This document shows positions 43,621 through 55,833 of a stretch of 64,000 nucleotides of DNA, piece by piece. A program made the position numbers and the translations under genes. Position 1 is the first letter of the stretch. The number at the start of each line of letters is the position of its first letter. The notes below the pieces were generated by a model. That model saw only the letters and a program-made list of their open reading frames with translations, had not been told where the DNA came from and ran no database searches. This DNA comes from Pseudorasbora parva (taxonomy: Eukaryota; Chordata; Actinopteri; Cypriniformes; Gobionidae), in assembly GCF_024679245.1 (NCBI RefSeq), contig NC_090177.1:51445478-51509477 (forward strand), written 5' to 3'.

Positions 43621-43911
43621 ATGTCTACAAATCCAGCATCGACCAGAGATTTGTTTACAAACAATTCTGCAGTGAAATAAAGTGAACATGTCTTCCCCAC
43701 GTGAGCTAGAACGTCATAAAAAATAGAGTTCAACCACACATTCTTAATATTACGCAGTGTTCTTCCACAAACAGGAATAGCGCAATATCTTGTTGTTGTT
43801 GGCTAGCTAGGACTAGCCGGTCACCTCCATGAGTAGGTGGGAGGGGCTACTGGATTAGATGAGTCGGTAGGCGGGGCTACTGGATTAGATGAGTCAGTGG
43901 GCGGAGCGGGA
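43621..43911. other. short repeats before the 26-bp array
   Basis: Mostly unrecognised. At 43830-43905 a ~32-bp unit with GGGGCTACTGGATTAGATGA is repeated two to three times just before the large minisatellite. Confidence 0.5.
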
Positions 43912-45759
43912 GCCGTCCCGCTCCAAGAGAAACAGCAGCTGCCCCTCTCCGAGAGAAACTGCAGAGCCGTCCCACTCCGAGAGAAACAGCAGCTGCCCCT
44001 CTCCGAGAGAAACTGCAGAGCCGTCCCACTCCGAGAGAAACAGCAGCCGTCCCACTCCGAGAGAAACAGCAGCCGCCCCTCTCCGAGAGAAACTGCAGAG
44101 CCGTCCCACTCCGAGAGAAACAGCAGCTGCCCCTCTCCGAGAGAAACTGCAGAGCCGTCCCACTCCGAGAGAAACAGCAGCCGTCCCACTCCGAGAGAAA
44201 CAGCAGCCGCCCCTCTCCGAGAGAAACTGCAGAGCCGTCCCACTCCGAGAGAAACAGCAGCCGTCCCTCTCCGAGAGAAACTGCAGAGCCGTCCCACTCC
44301 GAGAGAAACAGCAGCCGCCCCTCTCCGAGAGAAACTGCAGAGCCGTCCCACTCCGAGAGAAACAGCAGCCGCCCCTCTCCGAGAGAAACTGCAGAGCCGT
44401 CCCACTCCGAGAGAAACAGCAGCCGTCCCACTCCGAGAGAAACAGCAGCCGTCCCACTCCGAGAGAAACAGCAGCTGCCCCACTCCGAGAGAAACAGCAG
44501 CCGTCCCACTCCGAGAGAAACAGCAGCCTTCCCACTCCGAGAGAAACAGCAGCCGCCCCACTCCGAGAGAAACAGCAGCCGTCCCACTCCGAGAGAAACA
44601 GCAGCCGCCCCACTCCGAGAGAAAAAGCAGCCATCCCGCTCCGAGAGAAACAGCAGCCGTCCCACTCCGAGAGAAACAGCAGCCGCCCCACTCCGAGAGA
44701 AACAGCAGCCGCCCCACTCCGAGAGAAACAGCAGCCGCCCCACTCCGAGAGAAACAGCAGCTGCCCCACTCCAAGAGAAACAGCAGCCGTCCCACTCCGA
44801 GAGAAACAGCAGCCTTCCCACTCCGAGAGAAACAGCAGCCGCCCCACTCCGAGAGAAAAAGCAGCCGTCCCACTCCGAGAGAAACAGCAGCCGCCCCACT
44901 CCGAGAGAAACAGCAGCCGCCCCACTCCTAGAGAAAAAGCAGCCGTCCCACTCCGAGAGAAACAGCAGCCGTCCCACTCCGAGAGAAACAGCAGCCGTCC
45001 CACTCCGAGAGAAACAGCAGCCGCCCCACTACGAGAGAAACAGCAGCCGCCCCACTCCGAGAGAAACAGCAGCCGCCCCGCTCCGAGAGAAACAGCAGCC
45101 GTCCCGCTCCGAGAGAAACAGCAGCCGTCCCGCTCCGAGAGAAACAGCAGCCGTCCCACTCCGAGAGAAACAGCAGCCGCCCCACTCCGAGAGAAACAGC
45201 AGCCGCCCCGCTTCAAGAGAAACAGCAGCCGTCCCGCTCCGAGAGAAACAGCAGCCGTCCCGTTCCGAGAGAAACAGCAGCCGTCCCACTCCGAGAGAAA
45301 CAGCAGCCGTCCCACTCCGAGAGAAACAGCAGCCGCCCCACTCCGAGAGAAACAGCAGCCGTCCCGCTCCGAGAGAAACAGCAGCCGTCCTGCTCCGAGA
45401 GAAACAGCAGCCGTCCCGCTCCGAGAGAAACAGCAGCCGTCCCACTCCGAGAGAAACAGCAGCCGTCCCACTCCGAGAGAAACAGCAGCCGTCCCACTCC
45501 GAGAGAAACAGCAGCCGCCCCACTCCGAGAGAAACTGCAGCCTTCCCACTCCGAGAGAAACAGCAGCCGTCCCACTCCGAGAGAAACAGCAGCCGCCCCG
45601 CTTCGAGAGAAACAGCAGCCGTCCCGCTCCGAGAGAAACAGCAGCCGTCCCGCTCCGAGAGAAACAGCAGCCGTCACACTTCGAGAGAAACAGCAGCCGT
45701 CCCACTCCGAGAGAAACAGCAGCCGTCCCGCTCCGAGAGAAACAGCAGCCGTCCCACTC
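43912..45759. repeat. 26-bp minisatellite, ~71 units, with a 54-bp higher-order part
   Basis: The unit contains CACTCCGAGAGAAACAGCAG preceded by CCGTCC or CCGCCC. From 43912 to about 44400, simple units alternate with a longer variant ending CTGCAGAG, giving a ~54-bp dimer. From ~44400 the array is plain 26-bp monomers. Because 26 is not a multiple of three and the unit lacks stops in any frame, frames of 350-636 codons arise on both strands. I treat them as artefacts. Confidence 0.95.
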
Positions 45760-45762
45760 TTT

Positions 45763-46132
45763 TCTATTCTATTTTTTATGCAAGTTATTTGTAAATTAAA
45801 CAAAGAAACTGCTGTCTTTTGTTCATTTTCGTTAACTTCAAACGTAGGCTAAATTAAAGAGAAGTGGTTGTTCTATAGCCTACATTGTTTATTTTTGTAA
45901 TGCACGTTATAATTTGTAGCTACATTAAACACATTTATATATGTTTATACATATATTTTCTTGTCATGTAATTTAAAATGTGTAAATGAAAATAAATTGG
46001 TCTATACATTAGCCTACCCTTTTTACAACTAGCCTATTTATAGACCAATAAAATAACTTAAGTTTAACATCCGAAACAACAGACATTTTTATTATCAGCC
46101 AAACCAGAAGAAAAGCCTTTTCTACACTTTCA
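45763..46132. other. no recognised gene
   Basis: AT-rich spacer between two minisatellites. Nothing is recognised. Confidence 0.4.
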
Positions 46133-47078
46133 TTGCGCTGAGCGGGAGAAGCTGGAGCTGGACCGGGATGGGGAATAATGCCCAATAGAGACTCTGGTAA
46201 GGCCTGAGCGGGAGAAGCTGGAGCTGGACCGGGATGGGGAATAATGCACATTAGAGACTCTGGTAAGGCCTGAGCGGGAGAAGCTGGAGCTGGACCGGGA
46301 TGGGGAATAATGCCCAATAGAGACTCTGGTAAGGCCTGAGCGGGAGAAGCTGGAGCTGGACCGGGATGGGGAATAATGCACATTAGAGACTCTGGTAAGG
46401 CCTGAGCGGGAGAAGCTGGAGCTGGACCGGGATGGGGAATAATGCACAGTAGAGACTCTGGTAAGGCCTGAGCGGGAGAAGCTGGAGCTGGACCGGGATG
46501 GGGAATAATGCACATTAGAGACTCTGGTAAGGCCTGAGCGGGAGAAGCTGGAGCTGGACCGGGATGGGGAATAATGCCCAATAGAGACTCTGGTAAGGCC
46601 TGAGCGGGAGAAGCTGGAGCTGGACCGGGATGGGGAATAAGGCACAATAGAGACTCTGGTAAGGCCTGAGCGGGAGAAGCAGGAGCTGGACCGGGATGGG
46701 GAATAATGCACAGTAGAGACTCTGGTAAGGCCTGAGCGGGAGAAGCTGGAGCTGGACCGGGATGGGGAATAATGCACAGTAGAGACTCTGGTAAGGCCTG
46801 AGCGGGAGAAGCAGGAGCTGGACCGGGATGGGGAATAATGCACAGTAGAGACTCTGGTAAGGCCTGAGCGGGAGAAGCTGGAGCTGGACCGGGATGGGGA
46901 ATAATGCACAATAGAGACTCTGGTAAGGCCTGAGCGGGAGAAGCTGGAGCTGGACCGGGATGGGGAATAATGCACAATAGAGACTCTGGTAAGGCCTGAG
47001 CGGGAGAAGCTGGAGCTGGACCGGGATGGGGAATAATGCACATTAGAGACTCTGGTAAGGCCTGAGCGGGACATCATC
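46133..47078. repeat. 66-bp minisatellite, ~14 units
   Basis: Units contain GAGCGGGAGAAGCTGGAGCT and GGACCGGGATGGGGAATAAT, with variants at GCACATTAG, GCACAGTAG, GCACAATAG and GCCCAATAG. Being 22 codons long, it gives two overlapping minus-strand frames (to 344 codons), one reading PHPGPAPASPAQALPESL. Both frames leave the array into unrelated flank, and variants do not clearly favour synonymous positions, so coding is unproven. Confidence 0.93.
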
Positions 47079-47626
47079 TTCTGGGATGAGCAGGGCATAT
47101 TTCCACTGTCCGCAGCTCTGCAGGGCCGAATCGGTCGACGGCTGGCATGTCATAAAAAGTAGATGATGCATCTGAGATGATGAGTTGAATAAAAATAAGT
47201 AGGCCAACTTAAAAAAAACTTGGACGTATATAGGCTAAATGTTTAAAATATATTGTAATAGTTACATTTAACATAATAAATAAACTGTTAACTAATATTT
47301 GCAATTTGACAATATTCAAGCGGCTAGATTTACATGCTATGGTCCAGCCCATCGTCACAGGCTTTGAAGCATGTCAAAACCCAATAAAAAGCTTTAAAAA
47401 AAAAAAAATTATATATAGCCTATATATATATATATATACTATATATACTATATAGTATATATATATAGTATTAAGTATTATTATTATATATCCTCCATTT
47501 CTCTCTTTAAAATCTCCTCACGAACGTCCGCTGTCAGTTGTCACAGCCTAGGCCATTAACGGCGCTTTGGTTCATTGTTGCCAAGTCTGGAATTGGGCTG
47601 CATTTAGGCTACTGTTGCTTTGGGGG
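47079..47626. other. AT-rich spacer
   Basis: Contains an A-run and (TA)n-like tract at 47398-47475. No gene is seen. Confidence 0.4.
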
Positions 47627-47637
47627 GTTTGTAGCCT

Positions 47638-50600
47638 TTTTTTATTTTATTTTTATTGACATACAGACATACAAACCACAATAGTGCAGTAATTGACAAT
47701 CGAGTAATTACATAATTCTAGAAGTGAAATAAAAGTGTGTAAATGTATAGGTGTGTGTGGGTGAGTGTGGGTGTGGGTGTGGGTGTGTATTCATAAGCAA
47801 AATTACACATTTACTATTTATTATAAGATCACTACCATCACTTCTCATCATCATACCATCATCATTGTAATAATCAGAGTCCCCTTTTTTTTTATCTAAT
47901 ATTTATCATTGTCACCACTTTCAATGGATCAATACATTTCACATAGTATAATAATAATAATATAAGATAATCCTCCCCCCACATCTTCTCAGTCCCTATA
48001 CTTTTTATTTTATTTTTATGTTGTGTGTAGTGTCTAAGGAGCATTAAAAGAAGGGGGACATTGTGCGAGTGTCTCAACTTAGGACAGAGATGCTGTCCTA
48101 GAGAAACCATTTCTCGCCTGTCTTGCCTGCCTTAGTGTTTATGAGGTTTTTCAATTTAAATATACATACACACATTTCTCTTCTACATTGTGGTGCATTA
48201 AAAACACATGAAAAGATTAGGGGGAAAATTAGAAATAATCAATCGATTTTACTATAGTAGTAGTGGTGACAATGAAAACCAGGTTTGAAGTTCCAAAACA
48301 GCAATAATAATAGTTGATGATGATGATGATGATGAAAGCAAAGACAACAACGGAAACAACAACAATAATAAAAATAATAATAGCAATCATAACAATAACA
48401 ATAATGAAAGAATAATGACAATAATTAGAGCTATGCAGTAATATCCGTGGATTGATTAAGGGATGGGAGGAGTCGGAGTTACGGAGAGAGAGAGGATTCA
48501 GAGTTGTAAGAGGTCAGAAAGTGTTGGATGGCAGAGGTCGCTTTCAGATGAGGGATTATAGGGGAGAGATGTGTATTCCATTGTAATAAAGTCGGTGAGA
48601 AGATTTTTCCAGTGGTTAATGTGTATTTTGTTACGAGTTTTCCAGTTCATGAGGATAGTTTTCTTGGCGATGGTTAGGGCTATGAGGAGAGTTTTAAAGT
48701 TTATAGTTTTATCTGTAATTATTGTGAGGTCCCCAAGCAAGCAAAGAGAGGGCGATAGTGGGATGTGGCCGCCCACTATAGTGGATAGTGACTGTGTGAC
48801 CTCTTCCCAGAAGTGTTTGATTGGAGTGCAGTGCCAGGTTGCATGGATGTATGTATCTGTAGATTTCTGACTGCAATGTGTGCAAATTTCTGATGTGAAA
48901 CCCATTTTAGCTAATCTATTGGCCGTGTAGTGTGTTCTGTGAAGTGTTTTGTATTGTATCAATTGAAGATTAGCATTTTTGGACATGAAATAGATGTTTT
49001 TACAGATTTGGGTCCAGAAGTTGGCATCAGGAGCTATTGAGAGATCGTTTTCCCATTTTATTGTTGGTAAGTATATGGTCTGAAATTGATTTGAAATGAT
49101 TTTGTATATTTTGGAGAGAAGTTTCTTTGGAGATGAAATGTTAACCAAGTCTGATATTGCTGGGGGAAGTTCTGAATTTGTGGCTCGGATGTTTATTTTT
49201 GCCAGAACAGAAGATTTGAGTTGCAGGTATTTTAAAAATTCATTGCTCCTGATGCCAAACTCCTGGGCCAGATGCAGAAATGTTGTTAATGTGTTGGATT
49301 TGAAAATATGGTTAATATGAGTGATACCCTTTTCAGTCCATGTGCGAAAGTTCAGTATTTTTTTATAGCTAATGAAGTCACGGTTGTTCCACAATGGGGT
49401 GCGGATAGATGGAGCTAGTACAGAATTTGTGATTTGGTGAAATTTCCACCAGGCTGTCAGAGTGGAAGCTATAGTTACAGCCTTAAAACATGTGTGTTGT
49501 TTGATTGTTTTTGTGAGGAATGGTATGTCATCTATATTTAATTCTTTGCATAGTGATTGTTCTATATCTAGCCATATAATATCGGATTGGGTGGGGTGGA
49601 TCCATTTGTATATGTATTGCAGTTGTTTAGCTATCGAGTAATAATAAAAATTTGGTGCTTCTAGTCCTCCTTGAGCCTTGTTTTTTTGTAGTGTGGTGAG
49701 TTTTATCCTTGGTGTTTTATTTTTCCAGTAAAAGCGAGTGATAATGGAGTCTAATGATTTAAACCAGGTGAGTGTGGGGTGGCTTGGAATCATTGAGAAT
49801 AGATAGTTGATTTTTGGTAAAATTGTCATCTTTATTGCTGCTATTCTGCCAATTATGGAGATTGGAAGGTTGACCCATCGAAGCAAGTCATCTTCTATTT
49901 TTTTTAGTAGTGGTGTGAAGTTAAGTGTTACCAACTCTGACAGTCTGGAGGAAATCTTGATGCCTAAGTAAGTGATGTGATCATGACATATAGGTATGGG
50001 TGATTGGTGGGGTGCCACATCCCATTTGGTTTTATGTAAAGGGAGGATGGATGATTTGTTCCAATTTATTGCGTAATCTGAGATTTTTGAAAAAGACTGG
50101 ATTGTTTTAATTATTTCTTGTGCAGACACTAGAGGTTCTTGTATAAATAGTAGAATATCATCTGCATAAAGTGAGATTTTATGTGTTTGTTGTGGTGTTT
50201 CAATGCCTTTGATTGATGGGTTTTGGCGGATGGCTGCTGCTAGAGGTTCGATAAAAATGGTGAATAGAGATGGAGAGAGTGGACATCTTTGCCTCGTCCC
50301 CCTGTGCAGTGCAAAGCTTTGTGATGTTAGTCCATTGGTTGTGACTGTGGCAGACGGTGATGTGTATAAAATCTTGATCCAGTTAATAAATGACTCTCCA
50401 AAGCCAAATTTTTGTAGTGTGGTGAATAAAAATGTCCAGTTGACCCTATCAAAAGCTTTTTCTGCATCTAAGGTGGCAATGAGAGTATCTTTCTGTTGTA
50501 CTGATGAGTAATGCATTAAATTGTATAATCTGTGAGTATTGTTGGATGCGTGTCAACCCTTTATAAAGCCGGTCTGATCAGGATGGATGATATGTGGTAT

Positions 50601-51753
50601 TATTTTTTCAATTCTGTAGGATAATGCTTTGTTGATAATTTTTATGTCAACATTTATAAGTGATATAGGACGGTAGTTAGATGTGAGGGTGTGGTCTTTG
50701 TTAGGTTTAGGGATGAGTGATATAAGCGCTGTGTTCATGTGGGATGGGAATTTAGCATTTTGTTTTATTTCTGTTATTGTTCTACTGAATAGTGGGAATA
50801 AGGTTGACCAAAAACGAATGTAGAACTCAGCAGGGAAGCCATCCGGTCCTGGTGCTTTATTATTTTGCATGTGATTGAGCGCAGAGTGGAGTTCTTTTTC
50901 AGTGATTGGTAATTCGAGAGAGTTCATTTGTTCCGGGTTGAGTTTTGGTAGAAGGGTGTTATCAAGGAATTGGTTTATGTCTTCTTGGTTTGGGTCCAGA
51001 TCTGATGAGTATAATTGTGTGTAGTATTCTTCAAATATTTTGTTTATCTCAACTGGAGAATTGGTTAGCTTCCCTGCTGAGTTTCTAATGGAGGTTATAG
51101 CTGTTTTTTCTTTATTTCTTTTGATTTGACTGGCTAGATATTTACCGGATTTGTTGCCATGGTGAAAAGTCTCATGACGAAGTCTGTGAATAAGAAATTG
51201 GTTTCTTTTGTTTATTATTTCATTAAGCAAATATTTATTTTCTCTTAATTCTTTATGGATGGTTTCTGATGGGTTGTTTGCATGTAAAATTTCTATTTTT
51301 TTTAAATTTTTCTTCTAGTTGGACTTCTTTTTCTTTTTCCTTCTTTTTTTTATGGACTGAATATGATATAATTTTCCCCCGTAATACTACTTTCCATGTT
51401 TCCCAGAGAAGTGATGCTGATGACTTTGGAGAGTCATTTATTTCAAGGAAGGATGTCCACTCTTTCTTGAAGTAGCTGTCAAATTTTGGACCTTTAAGAG
51501 TGATGTATTAAAACGCCATCTGGTGGGGTGCTTCTGTTTTGCAGGTGGGTTCCATGTGAGAGTTACCGGAGCATGGTCACTGATACTGATGGGATGAATT
51601 TTAGTTTCTATAATATTTGGTATGATTGAATTACTGATTAGAAATAGATCAATGCGGGAGTAAGTTTGGTGGACATTGGAATAAAAAGTATATTCTCTGG
51701 CGAGTGGGTGTTGTAGCCTCCAACCATCGCCAAGACCAAAATCACTTTTGGGT
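47638..51753 (-). mobile_element. L1-type LINE, 5'-truncated
   Basis: The minus-strand 3' end is A-rich (T-rich at 47637-47662). The 5' end is cut inside the endonuclease at 51753. An 11-bp duplication GTTTGTAGCCT lies at 47627-47637 and 51754-51764, and the flanks rejoin sensibly across it. The 3' UTR (47638-48497) is low-complexity. This L1 is distinct from the one at 5342. Confidence 0.88.
48498..51753 (-). pseudogene. L1 ORF2: endonuclease end, RT and C-terminus, broken
   Basis: Blocks in order are the endonuclease C-terminus (YSRIDLFLISN and ISISDHAPVTL, 51438-51753), a frameshifted linker, RT N-terminal part (KAPGPDGFPAEFYIRF and SNYRPISLIN, 50553-51230), a TGA at 50555-50553, then the RT core (GTRQRCPLSPSLF, catalytic SLYADDILL) and a long C-terminal region to 48498 with an HTHCxxK zinc-like motif. 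The TGA looks like a CpG-type CGA change. The RQRCP motif departs from the usual RQGCP, possibly another inactivating change. At most three lesions separate it from a full reading frame. Confidence 0.85.
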
Positions 51754-51764
51754 GTTTGTAGCCT

Positions 51765-52032
51765 ATAATCCACAGGTTAAGTTGTCTTTACTTACGCAAT
51801 ATTTCTACCGCCCACGCCCCGCATTTTGGGATATTTTGGCCTATTCTGGCCGTGATTCCGATACTTTTGAATAATAATTGGAGGGGTTTTGTTATTCAGA
51901 CCTGGCAACCCTATTCCTCGGTTCGCCCTTCGTGCAGCTTCACTTCGTGCACTTTGAAGGCGTGGCCTGGCCTGGCCTTCGAAGTGCATGGCCTTCAAAG
52001 TGCGCACCCTTCACTTTGGGAAACAGCTAATC
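51765..52032. other. no recognised gene
   Basis: The CTTCGAAGTGCATGGCCTTC area near 51980 contains short inverted repeats. No element can be named. Confidence 0.3.
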
Positions 52033-53635
52033 TGTCACATGCCTGGCCTGTCTTGTGTGCACATGTGGGTTTTGTGATGTTGAGCATGTGCTCCTGTCAT
52101 TGTCAGATCCCGCCCCCTTGTTATCTGATTAGTGTTATTGGCCCCACCTGTGTTCTCTGATTCCCTTTTGCTTTCTTCCCTTCATAAGCTACTTGTGTTT
52201 GTCAGTCTTGGTCGGATTGTTGCATGTTCTGTCTACATGTCGCGGTTTCCCCGTGACCCTTCCTGGTATGTGTTTTTTATGTTATGACTCTGTTTATGCG
52301 TTTTCCCCCCCTCGTGGGTTTTTGCTTTAAGTTTAAATAAATTATCATCTTCTCCTGCACTTGAGTCCTCACACCAGCTTCCTTTGTGTTAGATGTGACA
52401 GAACGATCTGACCATACTATCAGGACTCCGCAGAGACGGTCTCCCTCGGTGCCAGTTCCGGGGGTTCCGAGTCCAGACATGTCCTGGAGGGCTGTAATGG
52501 GAGGCTTTGTGGTGGCAGTCCTGCATGCTTTGAAGAAGCACAGGGTGTTACACAGGGTCCCTGTTCCGGTGGATTGTGTTCCGGTGGTCCCAGTTCCGGT
52601 GGTCCCGAGTCCAGACACAGCCTGGAGGGCTGTAATGGGATGCTTCGTGGTGGCAGTCCTGCATGCTTGGGAGAAGCAGAGGGGGTCATCCACAACTCTG
52701 GTGGTACCAGTGCCGGTGGATCGTGTTCCAGTGGTCCCAGTTCCGGTGGTCCCGAGTCCAGACAGAGCCTGGAGGGCTGTAATGGGATGCTTCGCGGTGG
52801 CAGTCCTTCATGCTTGGGAGAAGCAGAGGGGGTCATCCACAACTCTGGTGGTACCAGTGCCGGTGGATCGTGTTCCGGTGGTCCCGAGTCCAGACAGAGC
52901 CTGGAGGGCTGTAATGGGATGCTTCGCGGTGGCAGTCCTTCATGCTTGGGAGAAGCAGAGGGGGTCATCCACAACTCTGGTGGTACCAGTTCCGGTGGTC
53001 CCGAGTCCAGACACAGCCTGGAGGGCTGTAATGGGATGCTTCGTGGTGGCAGTCCTGCATGCTTGGGAGAAGCAGAGGGGGTCATCCACAACTCTGGTGG
53101 TACCAGTGCCGGTGGATCGTGTTCCAGTGGTCCCAGTTCCGGTGGTCCCGAGTCCAGACAGAGCCTGGAGGGCTGTAATGGGATGCTTCGCGGTGGCAGT
53201 CCTTCATGCTTGGGAGAAGCAGAGGGGGTCATCCACAACTCTGGTGGTACCAGTGCCGGTGGATCGTGTTCCGGTGGTCCCAGTTCTGGTGGTTCCGAGT
53301 CCAGACACAGCCTGGAGGGCTGTAATGGGATGCTTCGCGGTGGCAGTCCTTCATGCTTGGGAGAAGCACAGGGGGTCATCCACAACTCTGGTGGTTCCAG
53401 TGCCGGTGGATTGTGTTCCAATGGTACCAGTGCTGGTGGATCGTGTGCCGGTGGTTCCAGTGCCAGTCCCGTTTTCCCCGCGACCCTTCCTGTTATGTGT
53501 TTTTGTATGTTATGATTCTGTTCGTGTCCCCCCCCCCCTCGTGGTTTTTTGCTTTAAGTTTGTTTTATTTGTTAATACATTATCTTCTCCTGCACTTGAG
53601 TCCTCGCACCAGTTTCCTTTGTGTTAGCCGTGACA
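52033..53635 (+). mobile_element. small LTR element, copy B, interior replaced by a minisatellite
   Basis: A complete LTR at 52033-52400 (TGTCACATGCC to GATGTGACA) is followed by ~1 kb of minisatellite. A partial second LTR at 53472-53635 repeats the last ~165 bp (GTTTTTTGCTTTAAGTTTG, CTTGAGTCCTCGCACC, GTGTTAGCCGTGACA). The LTR is shared with copy A at 22935. No pol is present in either copy. Confidence 0.65.
52440..53471 (+). repeat. minisatellite of ~110-175-bp units inside the small LTR element
   Basis: Seven or so units contain GACAGAGCCTGGAGGGCTGT, GGGAGAAGCAGAGGGGGTCA and a variable number of short GTTCCGGTGGTCCC sub-repeats. Three stop-free frames result, up to 413 codons. One reads V-P-V-V-P as in copy A. 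Coding is possible only as a relic of the element's gag; I would not call it a gene. Confidence 0.88.
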
Positions 53636-54084
53636 CAATCAAAATGTAACAATTTATTAACAGTCAGGTAAATGTATAATGTCAATTACATAATAAATAT
53701 TTTCATAAGGGTTTGTATAATGTATTTTGTAAAGTCAGGCTGTTTGTACATGTGTCCAGGAGAGACATGGGGTGAGTTATGTCTGATGCAGGACTGTGTA
53801 TACTTTTAACAAGTGGCATAGTGGGTTAGTTCTTTGATGTATGGATTTTTTTTTTATAAGGGAAGTGGATTGTGCTACATATGTGTAAGCATTAAGTATA
53901 AACTCTATTTAAAACATAGGACGCATGTTTCTTTACTTTATAAGGAAATCTCTTCCTAGCGAGTTCCTCTATATAACATCCAAATTGAGTTCTGCCCTGA
54001 AAACAACAATGGAGAAGGAGACGACAACAGTGAGATAGACGAAGAAGGGAGAAGGTTAGAGGAACAGAGGAATGGAGAAATGCA
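53636..54084. other. no recognised gene
   Basis: AT-rich. Nothing is recognised. Confidence 0.3.
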
Positions 54085-54220
54085 TACAGCTGGCACGAAG
54101 ACAACAAGTTTCTCTCCTATGCCTGATACATATGACAATAAAGAGTTATTTGACAAGGCAACTGGTATCCGGTCCTGTGATTCCTTCATAACGAGGAAAA
54201 CTGTAATTACAGATAAACAT
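54085..54220 (-). repeat. dispersed repeat, copy 2
   Basis: The inverted match of 13217-13353, sharing the block between CATACAGCTGGCAC and GTAATTACAG with few differences. Left of it is an AG-rich stretch absent from copy 1. Confidence 0.65.
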
Positions 54221-55439
54221 TAGAAACAGATGCACAGATCAGATATAAAAAGGTTAGAGAGAAAAGTTCTGCACCATGATACAACAGTATTACTCATGCT
54301 ATCAAGAGAGAAACTCATCATCTAAAGTGTAAATTAAAGCAAACTCATTTAGAGGTCTTCATAATCGCGTGGAAAGACAGTACTTCCTGTTATAAAAAGG
54401 CACTAAAAGCAGCCAGGGCAGAGCATATGCATATATAAAATATATAAACATTGCAATAAATTGGAGCAGTTACATCAGTGTGCGGACATCAGTGTTTTGC
54501 TTCAATAACACTAAATTTGCCACAAACAAAACCCAGATGTACAGGTAAAATATATAGTCAACATTTTTCCCATCATACCACAATTGTTTGATTAACATTG
54601 AGATAGACAGTCTACATATTAAGACCCACTGTAACGCTCAGATATAGTGCTACACATTGGATGTTTTTCTTTCCCAAAGGTTACCCAAACGTTCATTTAA
54701 AACTTAACAGATGTTTGGGTGAACACATGCCAAGATCAATATTCTGAAAGACTGATTCTGTGTATCTGTGTAGGTCCGGATTGCAAGCTCTCTGGTTTTT
54801 GTGTGACACCTCAGATGTCATTCGGTTAAGATTGCTTTGTTTAAATCAGCGTGAGTCTGAAAATCATATTTCATTGGTTCAGACTCATGCCATCGAGAAT
54901 TTCCTATGAATGTTCACAAATTTTGAGATACTGTGCTTTACAGCTATATCAAACTTGTGCTGAGCTGAGGGGAAGAGGCATTCTTCCAGACAATTGTTCA
55001 TGGATTACTAAAACAAAGGAAAGATTTTAGGAAGGTATACCTCGCAGAAAACACAAATACAGATACTTTAAATACTATTTAGAGCATGGGAATCGCTAGA
55101 CAAGGTTATAATGAATACATTTTTGTGAAAACCTCAAATTTGACCAAAATCGACATTCCCCCACTTGTTTTGCCAGTAGCTCATAATTAGCATTACATCT
55201 CATTTTGCCTGCATGGGTCACACACAGAGATATAATAGTTAAAATATAATATAATAGTTAAATATAACCTTGAACTTTGTAATCTCTCCAGTTTCAAATT
55301 CATGGTTTCTCAACTTCTTACATCTATCCTCTGAAAAATGTATATTTTCTTTTCAGTGAACATTGATTTACTGTGAATCTTTTTTTCTCAATCTTTATCC
55401 AACACATTCACACTGACACTGCCTAAAATCACATCTTAC
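54221..55439. other. no recognised gene
   Basis: AT-rich non-coding sequence. No frame or element is recognised. It may be an intron if the exon at 55440 is real. Confidence 0.35.
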
Positions 55440-55503
55440 CTGCAGTCTCTGTTCTCGATATGGGGAGTCTGAAGCGGATCAGAAATCTGTAGGGATATTT
55501 ATA
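55440..55503 (-). promoter_or_regulatory. candidate TATA promoter and first non-coding exon
   Basis: On the minus strand, a TATAAATAT box (55503-55495) is followed by ~55 bp ending in a strong splice donor GACTGCAG|GTAAGATG at 55440. Spacing would put a start about 30 bp after the TATA. It points toward the SNTX-like gene 16 kb away, but repeats lie between and no transcript evidence exists, so any link is a guess. Confidence 0.35.
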
Positions 55504-55833
55504 GTCCTGATACTGAGGGAATGAAAACATGCGATGTCGGGAAATGTTGAGAAAGAGGAGGGGAAAGGTGGCCAGTGGCTTGTGTCAATGGCCCTTTGAC
55601 CTTGAAATGCTTTCAGTGCACAATGTGTGAGGTACAGAGTACAAATTATTAAAGATGTTAATTGTAATAAGTTGAATAAGCTTTATGAAAGGCAGTTGCT
55701 GTGAATGAAACATTTATGTAGATGAAACACTTATTTTGTGTTTTCACAAACAAGTATTTTAAAACAAGTTTTTGACTCGGTTGGACCATGTTTGGTGTCC
55801 TGTTTGAATAAGTGCTTTTGCTCTGGGACTATC

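Noticed and set aside
43821..45803. Several 164-636-codon frames on both strands in the 26-bp array
   Set aside because: The frames follow from a stop-free unit whose length is not divisible by three. They overlap each other in all phases and end at the array edge.
48571..50511. Plus-strand frames opposite the L1 ORF2
   Set aside because: They are shadows of the minus-strand RT and lack recognisable domains.
52386..53627. 313-413-codon overlapping frames in the LTR-bounded minisatellite
   Set aside because: Three stop-free frames overlap on two strands, and all periodic content comes from the repeat unit. At best they are a relic of an element protein.
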